6,918 bases of DNA from Thioalkalivibrio sp. (GTDB taxonomy: Bacteria; Pseudomonadota; Gammaproteobacteria; Ectothiorhodospirales; Ectothiorhodospiraceae). The position numbers and the translations under genes were made by a program. The notes under the pieces are model-generated. The model was not told where the DNA came from and ran no database searches. It saw only the letters and a list, made by a program, of their open reading frames with translations. This document shows, in pieces, positions 1-6,901 of the stretch. The DNA is taken from NCBI GenBank assembly GCA_007120575.1, contig SKNJ01000061.1, forward strand, positions 1 through 6,918, read 5' to 3'. Each line of letters opens with the position of its first letter. Positions within the stretch are counted from its first letter, which is position 1.

Positions 1-4
1 CCCC

Positions 5-123
5 GTCATTGCGAGGCCCCGCAGGGGCCGCGGCAACCTCCGGACGCAACCCCCAACGTCGGTCCTGGCCAGCGCCGGGGCCGCCCACGGAGATCGCCAC
101 GTCGCTGCGCTCCTCGCGATGAC
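5..123. repeat. Composite GTCATTGCGAG-type intergenic repeat, copy 1
   Basis: This 119-base element begins GTCATTGCGAG and ends CTCGCGATGAC, an inverted pair matching at 10 of 11 positions. It contains two inverted half-units: a 37-base left unit (5-41, ending GGCAACCTCC) and a 35-base right unit (89-123, starting GGAGATCGCC), separated by a 47-base spacer. The left unit contains a perfect short hairpin, GGCCCC-GCA-GGGGCC (15-29). A second copy with no length difference lies at 143-261 and differs at 6 of 119 positions by eye. The GTCATTGCGAG...GGCAAYCTCC signature resembles small palindromic intergenic repeats dispersed in many bacterial genomes, comparable in layout to REP/BIME elements. 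It encodes no credible protein. A role in mRNA 3'-end structure or as a target for a REP-type transposase is only inference. Confidence 0.85.
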
Positions 124-142
124 GGTGCTCCTCCCTGCCCCC

Positions 143-261
143 GTCATTGCGAGGCCCCGCAGGGGCCGCGGCAACCTCCCAACGCAACCCCCAACGTCGG
201 TCCTGGCCAGCGCCGATGCCGCCCACGGAGCTCGCCACGTCGCTGTGCTCCTCGCGATGAC
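143..261. repeat. Composite GTCATTGCGAG-type intergenic repeat, copy 2
   Basis: This is the second direct copy of the 119-base element, offset by exactly 138 bases from the first, with a 19-base unrelated linker (124-142) between them. The left half-unit is at 143-179 and the right half-unit at 227-261, again bounded by GTCATTGCGAG and CTCGCGATGAC. The six differences from copy 1 fall in the spacer or the inner parts of the half-units, while the outer inverted ends and the GGCCCC-GCA-GGGGCC hairpin are identical. The copy ends 23 bases from the stop codon of the dedD-like gene, so a transcript leaving that gene would run straight into the folded element. No T-run follows it in that direction, so a classical intrinsic terminator is not supported. 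Confidence 0.85.
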
Positions 262-284
262 GGGGTTCTTTGCAGCGCGAGAGT

Positions 285-854
285 TCACGGAAACGCCACC
301 ACGATCGCCTCGAGCCCGAGTTCGCTTTGCAGCCGCTCGCCCAGGGCCTGCGCCTGATCGCGCTGCGCCAGCGGCCCGACCTTCACACGGTAGATGCTGC
401 GGCCATCCGTAATCGAGGTATCCACGAACGCCGGTAACTCTGCCTCGCGCAGGCGCTGTTCCAGCTCGCGGGCATTGGCCTGGTCGCGGAAACTGCCCAC
501 CTGCACCGTCCAGCCCGCCTCCAGTGGCTCGGCCGCGCTGCGTTCGCGCAGCGGCACCGGGGCCTGGTCTCCGGATGCGCGCGCGTCGCCATTATCCAGG
601 CTGTGCAGCTGCGCCGTTCCCTCGCGCGGGGTGTCCGGCCGTGGCCGCGGGTCACCGCGCGCACCCGCCTCGCGTTCCGAGGGCAGTACAATGTCCGGTT
701 CCGCGAACGAGGGCGGCTCGGGAACCGGGTCCTCGACCCCGGTCATGTAGTCATAGCCGGCGCCATCGAACAGCCAGGGCAGAAAGATCACCGCCAGCAC
801 GATCAGGATCACCGCGCCGATCAGGCGAAACCGGATGGGATTGTCGGTAGTCAT
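285..854 (-). CDS. dedD: DedD-like SPOR-domain cell division protein
   Basis: The predicted 189-residue protein is a bitopic inner-membrane protein. It has a short cytoplasmic N-terminus, one hydrophobic segment at about residues 9-29 (rich in Ile, Leu and Val), a Pro/Glu/Arg-rich low-complexity periplasmic linker (about 40-112), and a C-terminal SPOR domain (about 113-189). The SPOR domain begins WTVQVGSF and has the typical YRVKVGP strand at 155-161. SPOR domains bind denuded septal peptidoglycan, and DedD is a known non-essential division protein in E. coli (about 220 residues). Position after folC matches the conserved folC-dedD order. The ATG at 852-854 is chosen because it puts the usual short tail before the membrane segment and has a weak GGA about 7 bases upstream. 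An in-frame GTG at 876-878 would add eight residues but has no visible ribosome binding site. The general fold is secure; the exact DedD name rests on architecture plus synteny. Confidence 0.87.
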   Translation of the reverse strand: MTTDNPIRFRLIGAVILIVLAVIFLPWLFDGAGYDYMTGVEDPVPEPPSFAEPDIVLPSEREAGARGDPRPRPDTPREGTAQLHSLDNGDARASGDQAPVPLRERSAAEPLEAGWTVQVGSFRDQANARELEQRLREAELPAFVDTSITDGRSIYRVKVGPLAQRDQAQALGERLQSELGLEAIVVAFP

Positions 855-905
855 ACCGGGATCCGTTGCAAAGGGCACGCACCGCGACCGCGGGGGCCCG
901 ATGGT

Positions 906-950
906 CGCCGGCGGGGGTGTTCCTGCCCGAACCTTACGCCCCCGCCGGCG
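906..950. other. Strong intergenic stem-loop between folC and dedD
   Basis: A perfect 12-base inverted repeat, CGCCGGCGGGGG at 906-917 and its complement at 939-950, encloses 21 bases. Pairing can continue for two more base pairs past one mismatch, leaving a 15-base loop. It lies in the 123-base gap between the folC stop and the dedD start. In the transcribed (minus) direction no run of U follows the stem; the next bases are mixed and GC-rich, so it is not a textbook intrinsic terminator. It could be an RNA-processing or mRNA-stability element, or a weak attenuator reducing dedD expression relative to folC. The pairing is seen in the sequence; any function is inference. Confidence 0.55.
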
Positions 951-969
951 TAGCGGGCAAGCGGCATGC

Positions 970-998
970 CGCGTGGCTCAACCATGGGATGCCACGCG
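970..998. other. Inverted repeat spanning the folC stop codon
   Basis: CGCGTGGC at 970-977 and GCCACGCG at 991-998 form a perfect 8-base-pair stem with a 13-base loop. The folC stop codon (TGA, 978-980) sits in the loop. Next to it, inside the last folC codons, is a perfect 16-base palindrome at 1001-1016. There is no U-run downstream. The placement at a gene end suggests an RNA structure acting at the folC 3' end, but part of the symmetry lies in coding sequence and could be coincidental in such GC-rich DNA. Confidence 0.4.
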
Positions 999-2303
999 CC
1001 CCGGGTGCGCACCCGGCTGAAAGGCCCGGATGGCCAGTTCCGGGGGGGCCTGTTCCAGTACCGCCGCCACGGTATGGAAGGACCCGAATACCACCTGGCG
1101 CCCTGTGGGCCCGGCCTCGCGGGCACCATATTCCAGCGCCCCCGGCAGGCTGTCGCCAACCTGTACGCAGTGCTGCCCGGCGGCCCGAAGTTCCTCCGCC
1201 AGCGCCGCTGCGGGCAATGCCCGGGGCAAGTCCAGTGGAACCGCCACCCAGACATCGATCACCCCGTCCAGCGCCCGCCACATCGCGGCGCGTTCCTTGT
1301 CGGCCATCACCGCGACCAGCGCGACCACCGGACCCTCCACCGCATGCACCCGCAGCCAGCGCGCCAGTTCCGCAACGGCCTGCGCATTGTGCGCCACGTC
1401 CAGCACCCACTCGGGATTCCCGGCGATTCGCTGCAACCGACCGGGGGCCTGTACCGCCAGGGCCTGTTGCAGCATCACGGTATCCAGGCCTGCGCGATAC
1501 CCGAGCGTCTCGACGATCGCCAGCGCGGTCGCGGTATTCGCCAGTACCGCACCATCCAGTGCAAGGGTCGGCCCCACCGGCCAGTCGACGCGCCCGCCCC
1601 GCCACTGCCAGCTCAGGCGATCGCCGGCGCAGACCAGGTCGAAGTCCGGCCCGAGGCGCGAAACCCGCGCACCGATCTCGCGCGCATGCGCCAGCACACT
1701 GGCCGGCGGATTGAGTTCACCGAGGATCACCGGACGCCGTGCACGCATGATGCCGGCCTTCTCCCGCCCGATCGCCTCGCGGTCGTCGCCCAGCCAGGTC
1801 TGGTGGTCGAGATCCACGGCGGTGATCGCCGCAACATCGGCATCCCAGATATTGACCGCGTCCAGACGCCCGCCCAGGCCGACCTCCAGCACCTGCACGT
1901 CCACCCCGGCGTCGCGAAACAGCCAGGCGGCCGCCAGCGCGCCAAATTCGAAATAGGTCAGGGAATCGTCCCCGCGCGCCCGGTCCACCGCATCGAACGC
2001 CCGGCACAGATCCGCATCCGTGGCGGGGACGCCATTCAGCCGGATGCGTTCGTTGTAGTGCAGCAGGTGCGGGGAGGTGAACAGGCCGACCTTCAGGCCG
2101 CGGGCGTGCAACAGCGCGGCGGCACGCGTGGTCACGGTGCCCTTGCCATTGGTGCCGGCCACGATCACGGTGCGTGGCGTAGCGGCATCGCGCAGCCCCA
2201 GACGATCGGCCACCAGTGCGATGCGTTCCAGGGTCAGGTCCATGCCGACCGGGTGCAGACGCTCCTGCCAGGCCAGCCACTCTCCGAGGGTGTCGAACCG
2301 CAC
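978..2303 (-). CDS. folC: Bifunctional folylpolyglutamate synthase / dihydrofolate synthase
   Basis: FolC joins glutamate to dihydropteroate and adds further glutamates to folates, using ATP, in the cytoplasm. The predicted 441-residue protein is close to the usual length (E. coli 422). It shows the Mur-ligase-type P-loop GTNGKGT at residues 50-56, followed by TSPHL (76-80), the LEVGLGGRLDA stretch (139-149), LDHQTWLG (165-172) and REKAG (180-184), whose lysine is the one carbamylated in the family. Near the C-terminus is GSFHTVA, also typical of FolC. The reading frame stays open further upstream into accD, but the family N-terminus (the LGEWLAW...LHPVGMDL helix) begins just after a GTG at 2301-2303, four bases beyond the accD stop. 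That GTG is taken as the start. No good Shine-Dalgarno is visible, so translation is probably coupled to accD. Synteny accD-folC-dedD is conserved in gammaproteobacteria. Confidence 0.95.
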   Translation of the reverse strand: MRFDTLGEWLAWQERLHPVGMDLTLERIALVADRLGLRDAATPRTVIVAGTNGKGTVTTRAAALLHARGLKVGLFTSPHLLHYNERIRLNGVPATDADLCRAFDAVDRARGDDSLTYFEFGALAAAWLFRDAGVDVQVLEVGLGGRLDAVNIWDADVAAITAVDLDHQTWLGDDREAIGREKAGIMRARRPVILGELNPPASVLAHAREIGARVSRLGPDFDLVCAGDRLSWQWRGGRVDWPVGPTLALDGAVLANTATALAIVETLGYRAGLDTVMLQQALAVQAPGRLQRIAGNPEWVLDVAHNAQAVAELARWLRVHAVEGPVVALVAVMADKERAAMWRALDGVIDVWVAVPLDLPRALPAAALAEELRAAGQHCVQVGDSLPGALEYGAREAGPTGRQVVFGSFHTVAAVLEQAPPELAIRAFQPGAHPGRVASHG

Positions 2304-2307
2304 CGGT

Positions 2308-3270
2308 TCAGGCGGAACGCGGGTCGCGTTCGGTCTCGCCCGCGTTCTCCGGCCCGATGACTTCGATCTCGGGCTGCGTATCCTCGGGTTCGGGTTCCGG
2401 TTCCTCGTCTCCCGGGGCCGGGCCGTGGGTGAGCATGCCCAGTACCGATGCGAGCCGGCCACGCATGTCGCGACGGTCCACGATCATGTCGATCGCCCCG
2501 TGCTCCAGCAGGAACTCGGAACGCTGGAATCCTTCCGGCAGGGTTTCGCGCACCGTCTGCTGGATGACGCGGGGGCCGGCGAAGCCGATCAGCGCATTCG
2601 GTTCCGCGACATTGAGATCGCCCAGCATCGCCAGGCTCGCGGACACCCCACCCATGGTCGGGTCGGTCATCACCGAAATGAACGGGATACGCTCCTCCTG
2701 CAGGCGCGCCAGGACCGCGCTGGTCTTGGCCATCTGCAACAACGAGAACAACGCCTCCTGCATGCGCGCGCCGCCGGAAGCGCTGAAGCACACCAGCGGG
2801 ATGCCCTGCTCCAGCGAGCGGTTCGCGCCACGTACGAAGCGCTCGCCGACCGCCGAGCCCATTGATCCACCCATGAACCGGAAATCGAACGCCGAAGCGA
2901 CCAGCGGACGCCCCAGCAACTGGCCTTGCATCACCACCAGGGCATCGCGCTCGCCAGTGGATTTCTGGGCCGCCGACAGCCGGTCCTTGTACTTCTTGGA
3001 GTCACGAAATTTCAGGACATCCGAGGATTCGATCTCGTCGGCGATTTCCGCGCGGCCCTCGGCATCCAGGAAGGTCTCCAGGCGGCGCCGGGCGCTCATC
3101 CGCCGGTGATGCCCGCATTTCGGGCAGACATCCAGATTGCGTTCCACCTCGGGCCGGTACAACGTGGCGTCGCAACCCTCGCAACGCACCCACAACCCTT
3201 CCGGAACCCCGCCGCGCTTGGTGGCGTCCGTGCGAATGCGCGAAGGCATCAACTTCTCGAACCAGCTCAT
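2308..3270 (-). CDS. accD: Acetyl-CoA carboxylase carboxyltransferase subunit beta
   Basis: AccD pairs with AccA to form the carboxyltransferase that moves CO2 from biotin-BCCP to acetyl-CoA, giving malonyl-CoA, the first committed step of fatty acid synthesis. The 320-residue product begins [12 protein letters not shown], as is usual for the family. It carries the N-terminal four-cysteine zinc ribbon, C30-x2-C33 and C49-x2-C52, and then the crotonase-like carboxyltransferase core with [10 protein letters not shown] at about 163-172 and [10 protein letters not shown] near 203-212. The core ends near residue 285 and is followed by a Glu/Pro-rich acidic tail of about 30 residues that contains an (EP)3 run. 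Such tails vary between species and are probably disordered. The start is the ATG at 3268-3270, preceded by AGGAGG. The gene follows trpA by 31 bases, and folC starts 4 bases beyond its stop. Confidence 0.98.
   Translation of the reverse strand: MSWFEKLMPSRIRTDATKRGGVPEGLWVRCEGCDATLYRPEVERNLDVCPKCGHHRRMSARRRLETFLDAEGRAEIADEIESSDVLKFRDSKKYKDRLSAAQKSTGERDALVVMQGQLLGRPLVASAFDFRFMGGSMGSAVGERFVRGANRSLEQGIPLVCFSASGGARMQEALFSLLQMAKTSAVLARLQEERIPFISVMTDPTMGGVSASLAMLGDLNVAEPNALIGFAGPRVIQQTVRETLPEGFQRSEFLLEHGAIDMIVDRRDMRGRLASVLGMLTHGPAPGDEEPEPEPEDTQPEIEVIGPENAGETERDPRSA
2385..2402. repeat. Hexanucleotide repeat in the accD tail
   Basis: Three adjacent hexamers (CGGGTT, CGGGTT, CCGGTT on the plus strand) encode a Glu-Pro-Glu-Pro-Glu-Pro run in the acidic C-terminal tail of AccD. 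One base differs in the third unit. The repeat is in frame and its length is a multiple of three, so changes in copy number would lengthen or shorten the tail without a frameshift. Confidence 0.6.
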
Positions 3271-3274
3271 GCCG

Positions 3275-3280
3275 CCTCCT
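3275..3280 (-). promoter_or_regulatory. Ribosome binding site of accD
   Basis: A perfect AGGAGG lies in the 31-base trpA-accD gap, four bases before the accD ATG. It is the strongest Shine-Dalgarno in the window. It suggests accD is translated independently of trpA, unlike the overlapping trp genes upstream. The spacing is on the short side. Confidence 0.75.
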
Positions 3281-3301
3281 CAGTCCTGCGGACGGTGCAT
3301 T

Positions 3302-4135
3302 CTACACCGTGGCCGTGCCACTGGTGGACCGCGCCCGGTCCATGGCCTCGCGCATATCCCTCACCACCACGGCCGCGGCGCGGGCATAACCGACCGGGTC
3401 TCCGTCGTTTTCCTCGGCCAGGCGCACGATCGCGCTGCCGACCACCACCGCATCGGCAACCCGGGCCACCTGCGCGGCCGTGGTCGCGTCGCGGATACCG
3501 AAGCCGACCCCCAGGGGCAGACCGGTGTGCTTCCGAATCGCATCCAGCCGCGCCGCCAGCGCCGAAGTATCCAGGCTCTGCGAACCGGTCACGCCCTTCA
3601 GCGACACGTAATAGACAAAACCCCGGGCGGCGTGTGCGACGTGATCCATACGCGCATCGGTAGTGGTCGGTGCGATCAGGAAGATCGGATCGATGCCGGC
3701 CTGTTCCAGCAGCCCCACCACGTCCTCGCTTTCCTCCGGCGGCAGGTCCACCGTCAGCAGCCCGTCCAGACCGGCCGCCTTCGCGGTCTCGGCAAAGGAC
3801 TCGTACCCCATCCGCTCCACCGGATTCAGGTAACCCATCAGGACCACCGGCGTGGTGGTGTCGGTCTTGCGAAATTCCGCGACCATCGCCAGCACGTCGC
3901 GCAGGCCGGTCCCGAAGCGCAGGGCCCGCTCGCAGGCCTTCTGGATCACCGGACCATCGGCCATCGGGTCGGAAAACGGGACACCCAGCTCGATCAGATC
4001 GGCCCCGGCCTCCACCAGTGCGTGCATCAGGGGCACGGTGGCACCCGGTTCCGGATCGCCCGCGGTCACGTACGGGATCAGTGCCGCCCGGTTCTGTTCG
4101 CGCAGTTCGGCGAAGCGCTGTTCGATCCGACTCAT
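3302..4135 (-). CDS. trpA: Tryptophan synthase alpha subunit
   Basis: TrpA cleaves indole-3-glycerol phosphate to indole and glyceraldehyde-3-phosphate and passes the indole through a tunnel to TrpB in the alpha2-beta2 complex. The 277-residue protein is a TIM barrel slightly longer than the E. coli protein (268). The catalytic residues fall at the same numbers as in E. coli: E49 in [11 protein letters not shown] and D60 in DPMADGP. The [10 protein letters not shown] segment (175-184) and the phosphate-binding loops GVGFGI (209-214) and VVGSAIV (231-237) are present. The start ATG (4133-4135) overlaps the trpB stop as ATGA, and a GAGGGG (4144-4149) sits 8 bases upstream within trpB. Both point to translational coupling, which would help keep subunit amounts equal. 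The final dozen or so residues are polar and not conserved family sequence. Confidence 0.98.
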   Translation of the reverse strand: MSRIEQRFAELREQNRAALIPYVTAGDPEPGATVPLMHALVEAGADLIELGVPFSDPMADGPVIQKACERALRFGTGLRDVLAMVAEFRKTDTTTPVVLMGYLNPVERMGYESFAETAKAAGLDGLLTVDLPPEESEDVVGLLEQAGIDPIFLIAPTTTDARMDHVAHAARGFVYYVSLKGVTGSQSLDTSALAARLDAIRKHTGLPLGVGFGIRDATTAAQVARVADAVVVGSAIVRLAEENDGDPVGYARAAAVVVRDMREAMDRARSTSGTATV

Positions 4136-5340
4136 AGCGTAATCCCCTCGCGTTCGGCCACGGTGTTCAGGTCCTTGTCGCCACGCCCGGACAGATTGAT
4201 GATGATGCTCTGGTCAGGGCGCATCCGCGGGGCCAGCTCCAGCACATGGGCAATCGCGTGGCTGGTCTCCAGCGCCGGGATAATGCCCTCCGTGCGAGTC
4301 AAACGGTGGAAACCCGCCAGGGCCTGGTCATCCGTCACCGACACGTAGCTCACCCGACCAATATCCTTCAGCCACGCGTGTTCCGGCCCCACGCCCGGGT
4401 AGTCGAGCCCGGCCGAGATCGAATGCGTGCCAATGATCTGGCCGTTCTCGTCTTCCATCAGGTAGGTCCGGTTGCCGTGCAGCACGCCCGGCTGCCCGGC
4501 GCACAGCGGCGCGGAATGGCGCCCGGTCTCGACCCCGTCGCCGCCGGCCTCGACCCCGACCATCTCCACCGACTCGTCACCGAGGAACGGGTGGAACAGT
4601 CCGATCGCGTTGGACCCTCCGCCGACACAGGCAACCAGGGTATCCGGCAGGCGGCCGGTCATCTCCAGGTGCTGCGCGCGTGCCTCGCGCCCGATCACCG
4701 CCTGGAAGTCACGGACCATTGCCGGATACGGGTGCGGCCCGGCCACCGTCCCGATGATGTAGAAGGTGTCGTCGACATTCGTCACCCAGTCGCGCATCGC
4801 CTCGTTCAACGCATCCTTGAGGGTACGGGTACCGGACTTCACCGCCACCACCTCGGCGCCCAGCAGTCGCATACGGTAGACGTTCGGCGTCTGGCGCCGG
4901 GTGTCCTCCTCGCCCATGTAGATCACGCACTCCAGTCCCAGGCGCGCCGCCACGGTCGCGGTCGCCACACCATGCTGTCCGGCCCCGGTCTCGGCAATGA
5001 TCCGCTTCTTGCCCAGGCGCTTGGCCAGCAAGGCCTGCCCGATGGTGTTGTTCACCTTGTGCGCGCCGGTGTGGTTCAGGTCCTCACGCTTGAGATAGAT
5101 CTGGGCCCCGCCCAGCTCGCGCGACAGGCGCTCTGCGTGATACAGCGGGTTCGGGCGCCCGACGAACTGCTTCAGGTCATGGTCCAGCTCCGCCATGAAG
5201 TCGGGATCACCCATGTACTGCTCGTACACCTTCTGCAGCTCGTCCAGCGCCCCCATCAGGGTCTCGGAGACGAAACGTCCACCGTAGGCCCCGAAGTGGC
5301 CTCGCGCATCCGGAAAGGCCGCCCAGTCAATCTTGTTCAT
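4132..5340 (-). CDS. trpB: Tryptophan synthase beta subunit
   Basis: TrpB condenses indole with L-serine to give L-tryptophan using pyridoxal 5'-phosphate. The 402-residue protein matches the usual TrpB1 length. The PLP-binding lysine is K95 in HTGAHKVNN, the catalytic glutamate is E117 in AETGAGQHG, and the phosphate-binding glycine loop GGGSNA is at 240-245. The C-terminal NLSGRGDKD motif (382-390), whose serine contacts the cofactor ring, is intact. The start is the ATG at 5338-5340 ([11 protein letters not shown]), which leads directly into the family [11 protein letters not shown] motif. An open frame further upstream lies inside trpF and is not family sequence. A GAGGTGGAG (5345-5353) inside the end of trpF serves as ribosome binding site. 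The gene overlaps trpF by 14 bases and trpA by 4. Confidence 0.98.
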   Translation of the reverse strand: MNKIDWAAFPDARGHFGAYGGRFVSETLMGALDELQKVYEQYMGDPDFMAELDHDLKQFVGRPNPLYHAERLSRELGGAQIYLKREDLNHTGAHKVNNTIGQALLAKRLGKKRIIAETGAGQHGVATATVAARLGLECVIYMGEEDTRRQTPNVYRMRLLGAEVVAVKSGTRTLKDALNEAMRDWVTNVDDTFYIIGTVAGPHPYPAMVRDFQAVIGREARAQHLEMTGRLPDTLVACVGGGSNAIGLFHPFLGDESVEMVGVEAGGDGVETGRHSAPLCAGQPGVLHGNRTYLMEDENGQIIGTHSISAGLDYPGVGPEHAWLKDIGRVSYVSVTDDQALAGFHRLTRTEGIIPALETSHAIAHVLELAPRMRPDQSIIINLSGRGDKDLNTVAEREGITL

Positions 5341-5968
5341 CGATCTCCACCTCGCATTCACGCACCGCCCTGACAAAGGCCCGCATACGCCGTGCATCCT
5401 TGATTCCGGGCGCGGATTCCACCCCGGAACTTACATCGACCCCGTACGGACGCAGGTAGCGCAACGCCTCGCGCACCGAGTCCGAATCCAGCCCGCCGGC
5501 CAGCAACCACGGCCGTTCCAGCGCATCCGGTACCGTCTGCCAGTCAAAACGGTGCCCCGAGCCACCCTGGCGCCCTCCCCCGTGGCTGTCCAGCAGGAAC
5601 CCCTGCGCCTCCGGGTGCACGTCCATCGCCGGCCGGGGATCCTGCCCCTCACCCATCGCAATCGCCTTCAGGTACGGGCGCCCGAAACGCGCACAATCCC
5701 CCGCCGCCTCATGCCCGTGAAACTGCAGACAATCCAGACTCACGGCATTCAGGATCGCCTCGACGCAGCCGGGCCGCGCGTCCACGAACAGCCCGACGGT
5801 GGTCACGAATGGCGGCAAGGCCGCGACGATCGCGGCCGCCTGTTCCGGTTCAACGAAGCGTCGGCTCGGCGGATGAAACACCAGTCCAACCGCATCCGCC
5901 CCGGCTACGGCCGCGGCACGCCCCTGTTCGGGCGTGGTCACTCCGCAGATCTTGACCCTGTAGCGCAT
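5327..5968 (-). CDS. trpF: Phosphoribosylanthranilate isomerase
   Basis: TrpF converts N-(5'-phosphoribosyl)anthranilate to CdRP, the third step of the tryptophan branch, by an Amadori rearrangement. The 213-residue protein is a single TIM barrel of normal monofunctional length, so it is not fused to TrpC as in enteric bacteria. The catalytic base C8 is in VKICGV and the catalytic acid D127 in FLLDSHGGG; these correspond to C7 and D126 of the Thermotoga enzyme. The FHPPSRRFV stretch (31-39), the LAGGL strand (156-160) and the VDVSSGVE phosphate-binding loop (177-184) are present. The start ATG (5966-5968) has an AGGGA (5977-5981) 8 bases upstream. The frame stays open upstream but that part lacks family similarity. 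The end overlaps trpB by 14 bases. No trp leader peptide is visible in the 68-base gap after truA. Confidence 0.97.
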   Translation of the reverse strand: MRYRVKICGVTTPEQGRAAAVAGADAVGLVFHPPSRRFVEPEQAAAIVAALPPFVTTVGLFVDARPGCVEAILNAVSLDCLQFHGHEAAGDCARFGRPYLKAIAMGEGQDPRPAMDVHPEAQGFLLDSHGGGRQGGSGHRFDWQTVPDALERPWLLAGGLDSDSVREALRYLRPYGVDVSSGVESAPGIKDARRMRAFVRAVRECEVEIDEQD

Positions 5969-6036
5969 GTCCGGCGTCCCTGGAAATCGACCCGCAAGCC
6001 TACCAGAACCAGTCCACCGAGCCGGCTTTCCCGCAA

Positions 6037-6867
6037 TCACTCCGGCCCATTCCCCGGCACCCCGTCGCAGGCTGGACCGGCCGCGACCGGCAGGTCGAAC
6101 TCCGGGGGATACTCCACCTGCACGAAATAAAGCCCACCGGCCGGCGCGGTGATGCCGGACATCCGGCGATCACGGGCCGCCAGCACCTCCGCGGCCCATT
6201 CCGGCTGCTCGCGCCCGTCTCCGATTGCCAGCAATACCCCGGCGATATTACGCACCATGTGGTGCAGGAACGCATTTGCGTGAATATCCAGGACCACGTA
6301 CCCCCCGCACCGCCAGACCGAGATCGAATGCACCCGGCGGATCGGTGATTTCGACTGACAGGCCGCGGCACGCAGACTGGAAAAGTCGTGCTCGCCAACA
6401 AAGGCCTGCGCGCCAGAGTGCATGTGCCCGGCATCCAGCGTGCGCCGCCACCACGCCACGCGCCCGGCCTCCAGGGCGGGGCGCACCGCGCGATTCGCGA
6501 TCACGTAGCGATAGCGACGCCCGCACGCCGAGAAGCGCGCATGGAAACGCTCCGGGACCGCCCGAGCCCAGGTCACCGCGATCGCGTCTGGCAGGCGACT
6601 GTTGGCCCCCAGCACCCAGGCATGCGGCTCGCGCATTGCCGGGGAATCGAAGTGCACCACCTGCGCCGTGGCATGGACTCCGGCATCGGTACGCCCGGCA
6701 CAGGTCAGCTCCAGCGGATGATTGGCGACGAACCCCAGCGCCGCCTCCAGCTGCGCCTGGACGCTGGGCCCATCCTTCTGCCGCTGCCACCCCAGCAGCC
6801 CGCGGCCATCATATTCGACCCCCAGCGCCCAGCGCTGCACGCCCGGCCCGGCCCCCGCCTCTGCCAT
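6037..6867 (-). CDS. truA: tRNA pseudouridine(38-40) synthase TruA
   Basis: TruA isomerises uridines 38-40 in the anticodon arm of many tRNAs to pseudouridine. The 276-residue protein (from the ATG) has the family N-terminal ALGVEYDG...GWQRQ segment (14-30) and the catalytic aspartate D61 in CAGRTDAGVHA, equivalent to E. coli D60. It also has GRRYRYVI (117-123 onward), HHMVRNIAG (202-210) and APAGGLYF (241-248). Two starts are possible. The ATG at 6865-6867 has AGGGTGA 5 bases upstream and gives a length like E. coli TruA (270). An in-frame TTG at 6886-6888 has GGGAGG 7 bases upstream and would add seven residues. I prefer the ATG because of its codon and length, with moderate certainty. truA directly before trpF is conserved in Pseudomonas and relatives, where fimV precedes it. 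Confidence 0.96.
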   Translation of the reverse strand: MAEAGAGPGVQRWALGVEYDGRGLLGWQRQKDGPSVQAQLEAALGFVANHPLELTCAGRTDAGVHATAQVVHFDSPAMREPHAWVLGANSRLPDAIAVTWARAVPERFHARFSACGRRYRYVIANRAVRPALEAGRVAWWRRTLDAGHMHSGAQAFVGEHDFSSLRAAACQSKSPIRRVHSISVWRCGGYVVLDIHANAFLHHMVRNIAGVLLAIGDGREQPEWAAEVLAARDRRMSGITAPAGGLYFVQVEYPPEFDLPVAAGPACDGVPGNGPE

Positions 6868-6895
6868 GTCGCTCACCCTGTCCGGCAACCGCCTG

Positions 6896-6901
6896 CCTCC
6901 C
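6896..6901 (-). promoter_or_regulatory. Possible ribosome binding site for an alternative truA start
   Basis: GGGAGG lies 7 bases before an in-frame TTG (6886-6888) that could start truA seven codons upstream of the chosen ATG. Its quality and spacing are better than the AGGGTGA at 6873-6879 that serves the ATG. It therefore leaves the truA start open, and both starts might be used. Confidence 0.4.

Noticed and set aside
262..284. Intrinsic terminator directly after dedD
   Set aside because: The bases after the stop contain no hairpin with a U-tract in the transcribed direction; the repeat beyond can fold but lacks the U-run.
119..412. A plus-strand open frame running from the repeats into the dedD 3' end
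   Set aside because: It is made of repeat sequence and antisense dedD, with no visible ribosome binding site or known domain.
966..2360. A 464-codon open frame on the plus strand opposite folC
   Set aside because: It runs antiparallel across folC, whose motifs are intact. The translation is rich in Arg, His, Pro and Gln without recognisable domains, as expected for an antisense frame in GC-rich DNA.
3137..4348. A 403-codon plus-strand open frame across accD, trpA and trpB
   Set aside because: It crosses three clearly real genes on the other strand and shows no family motifs; it is a shadow frame.
4246..5373. A 375-codon plus-strand open frame opposite trpB
   Set aside because: trpB is complete with its catalytic residues, and the opposite frame has the Arg/His-rich look of a GC-rich antisense frame.
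2308..5968. The mix of trp, accD and folC genes as a novel functional system
   Set aside because: truA-trpF-(trpBA)-accD-folC-dedD is a long-known conserved gammaproteobacterial gene order, so co-location needs no new pathway.
5969..6036. Possible trp leader peptide and attenuator before trpF
   Set aside because: The 68-base truA-trpF gap has no short frame with tandem Trp codons and no stem followed by a T-run.
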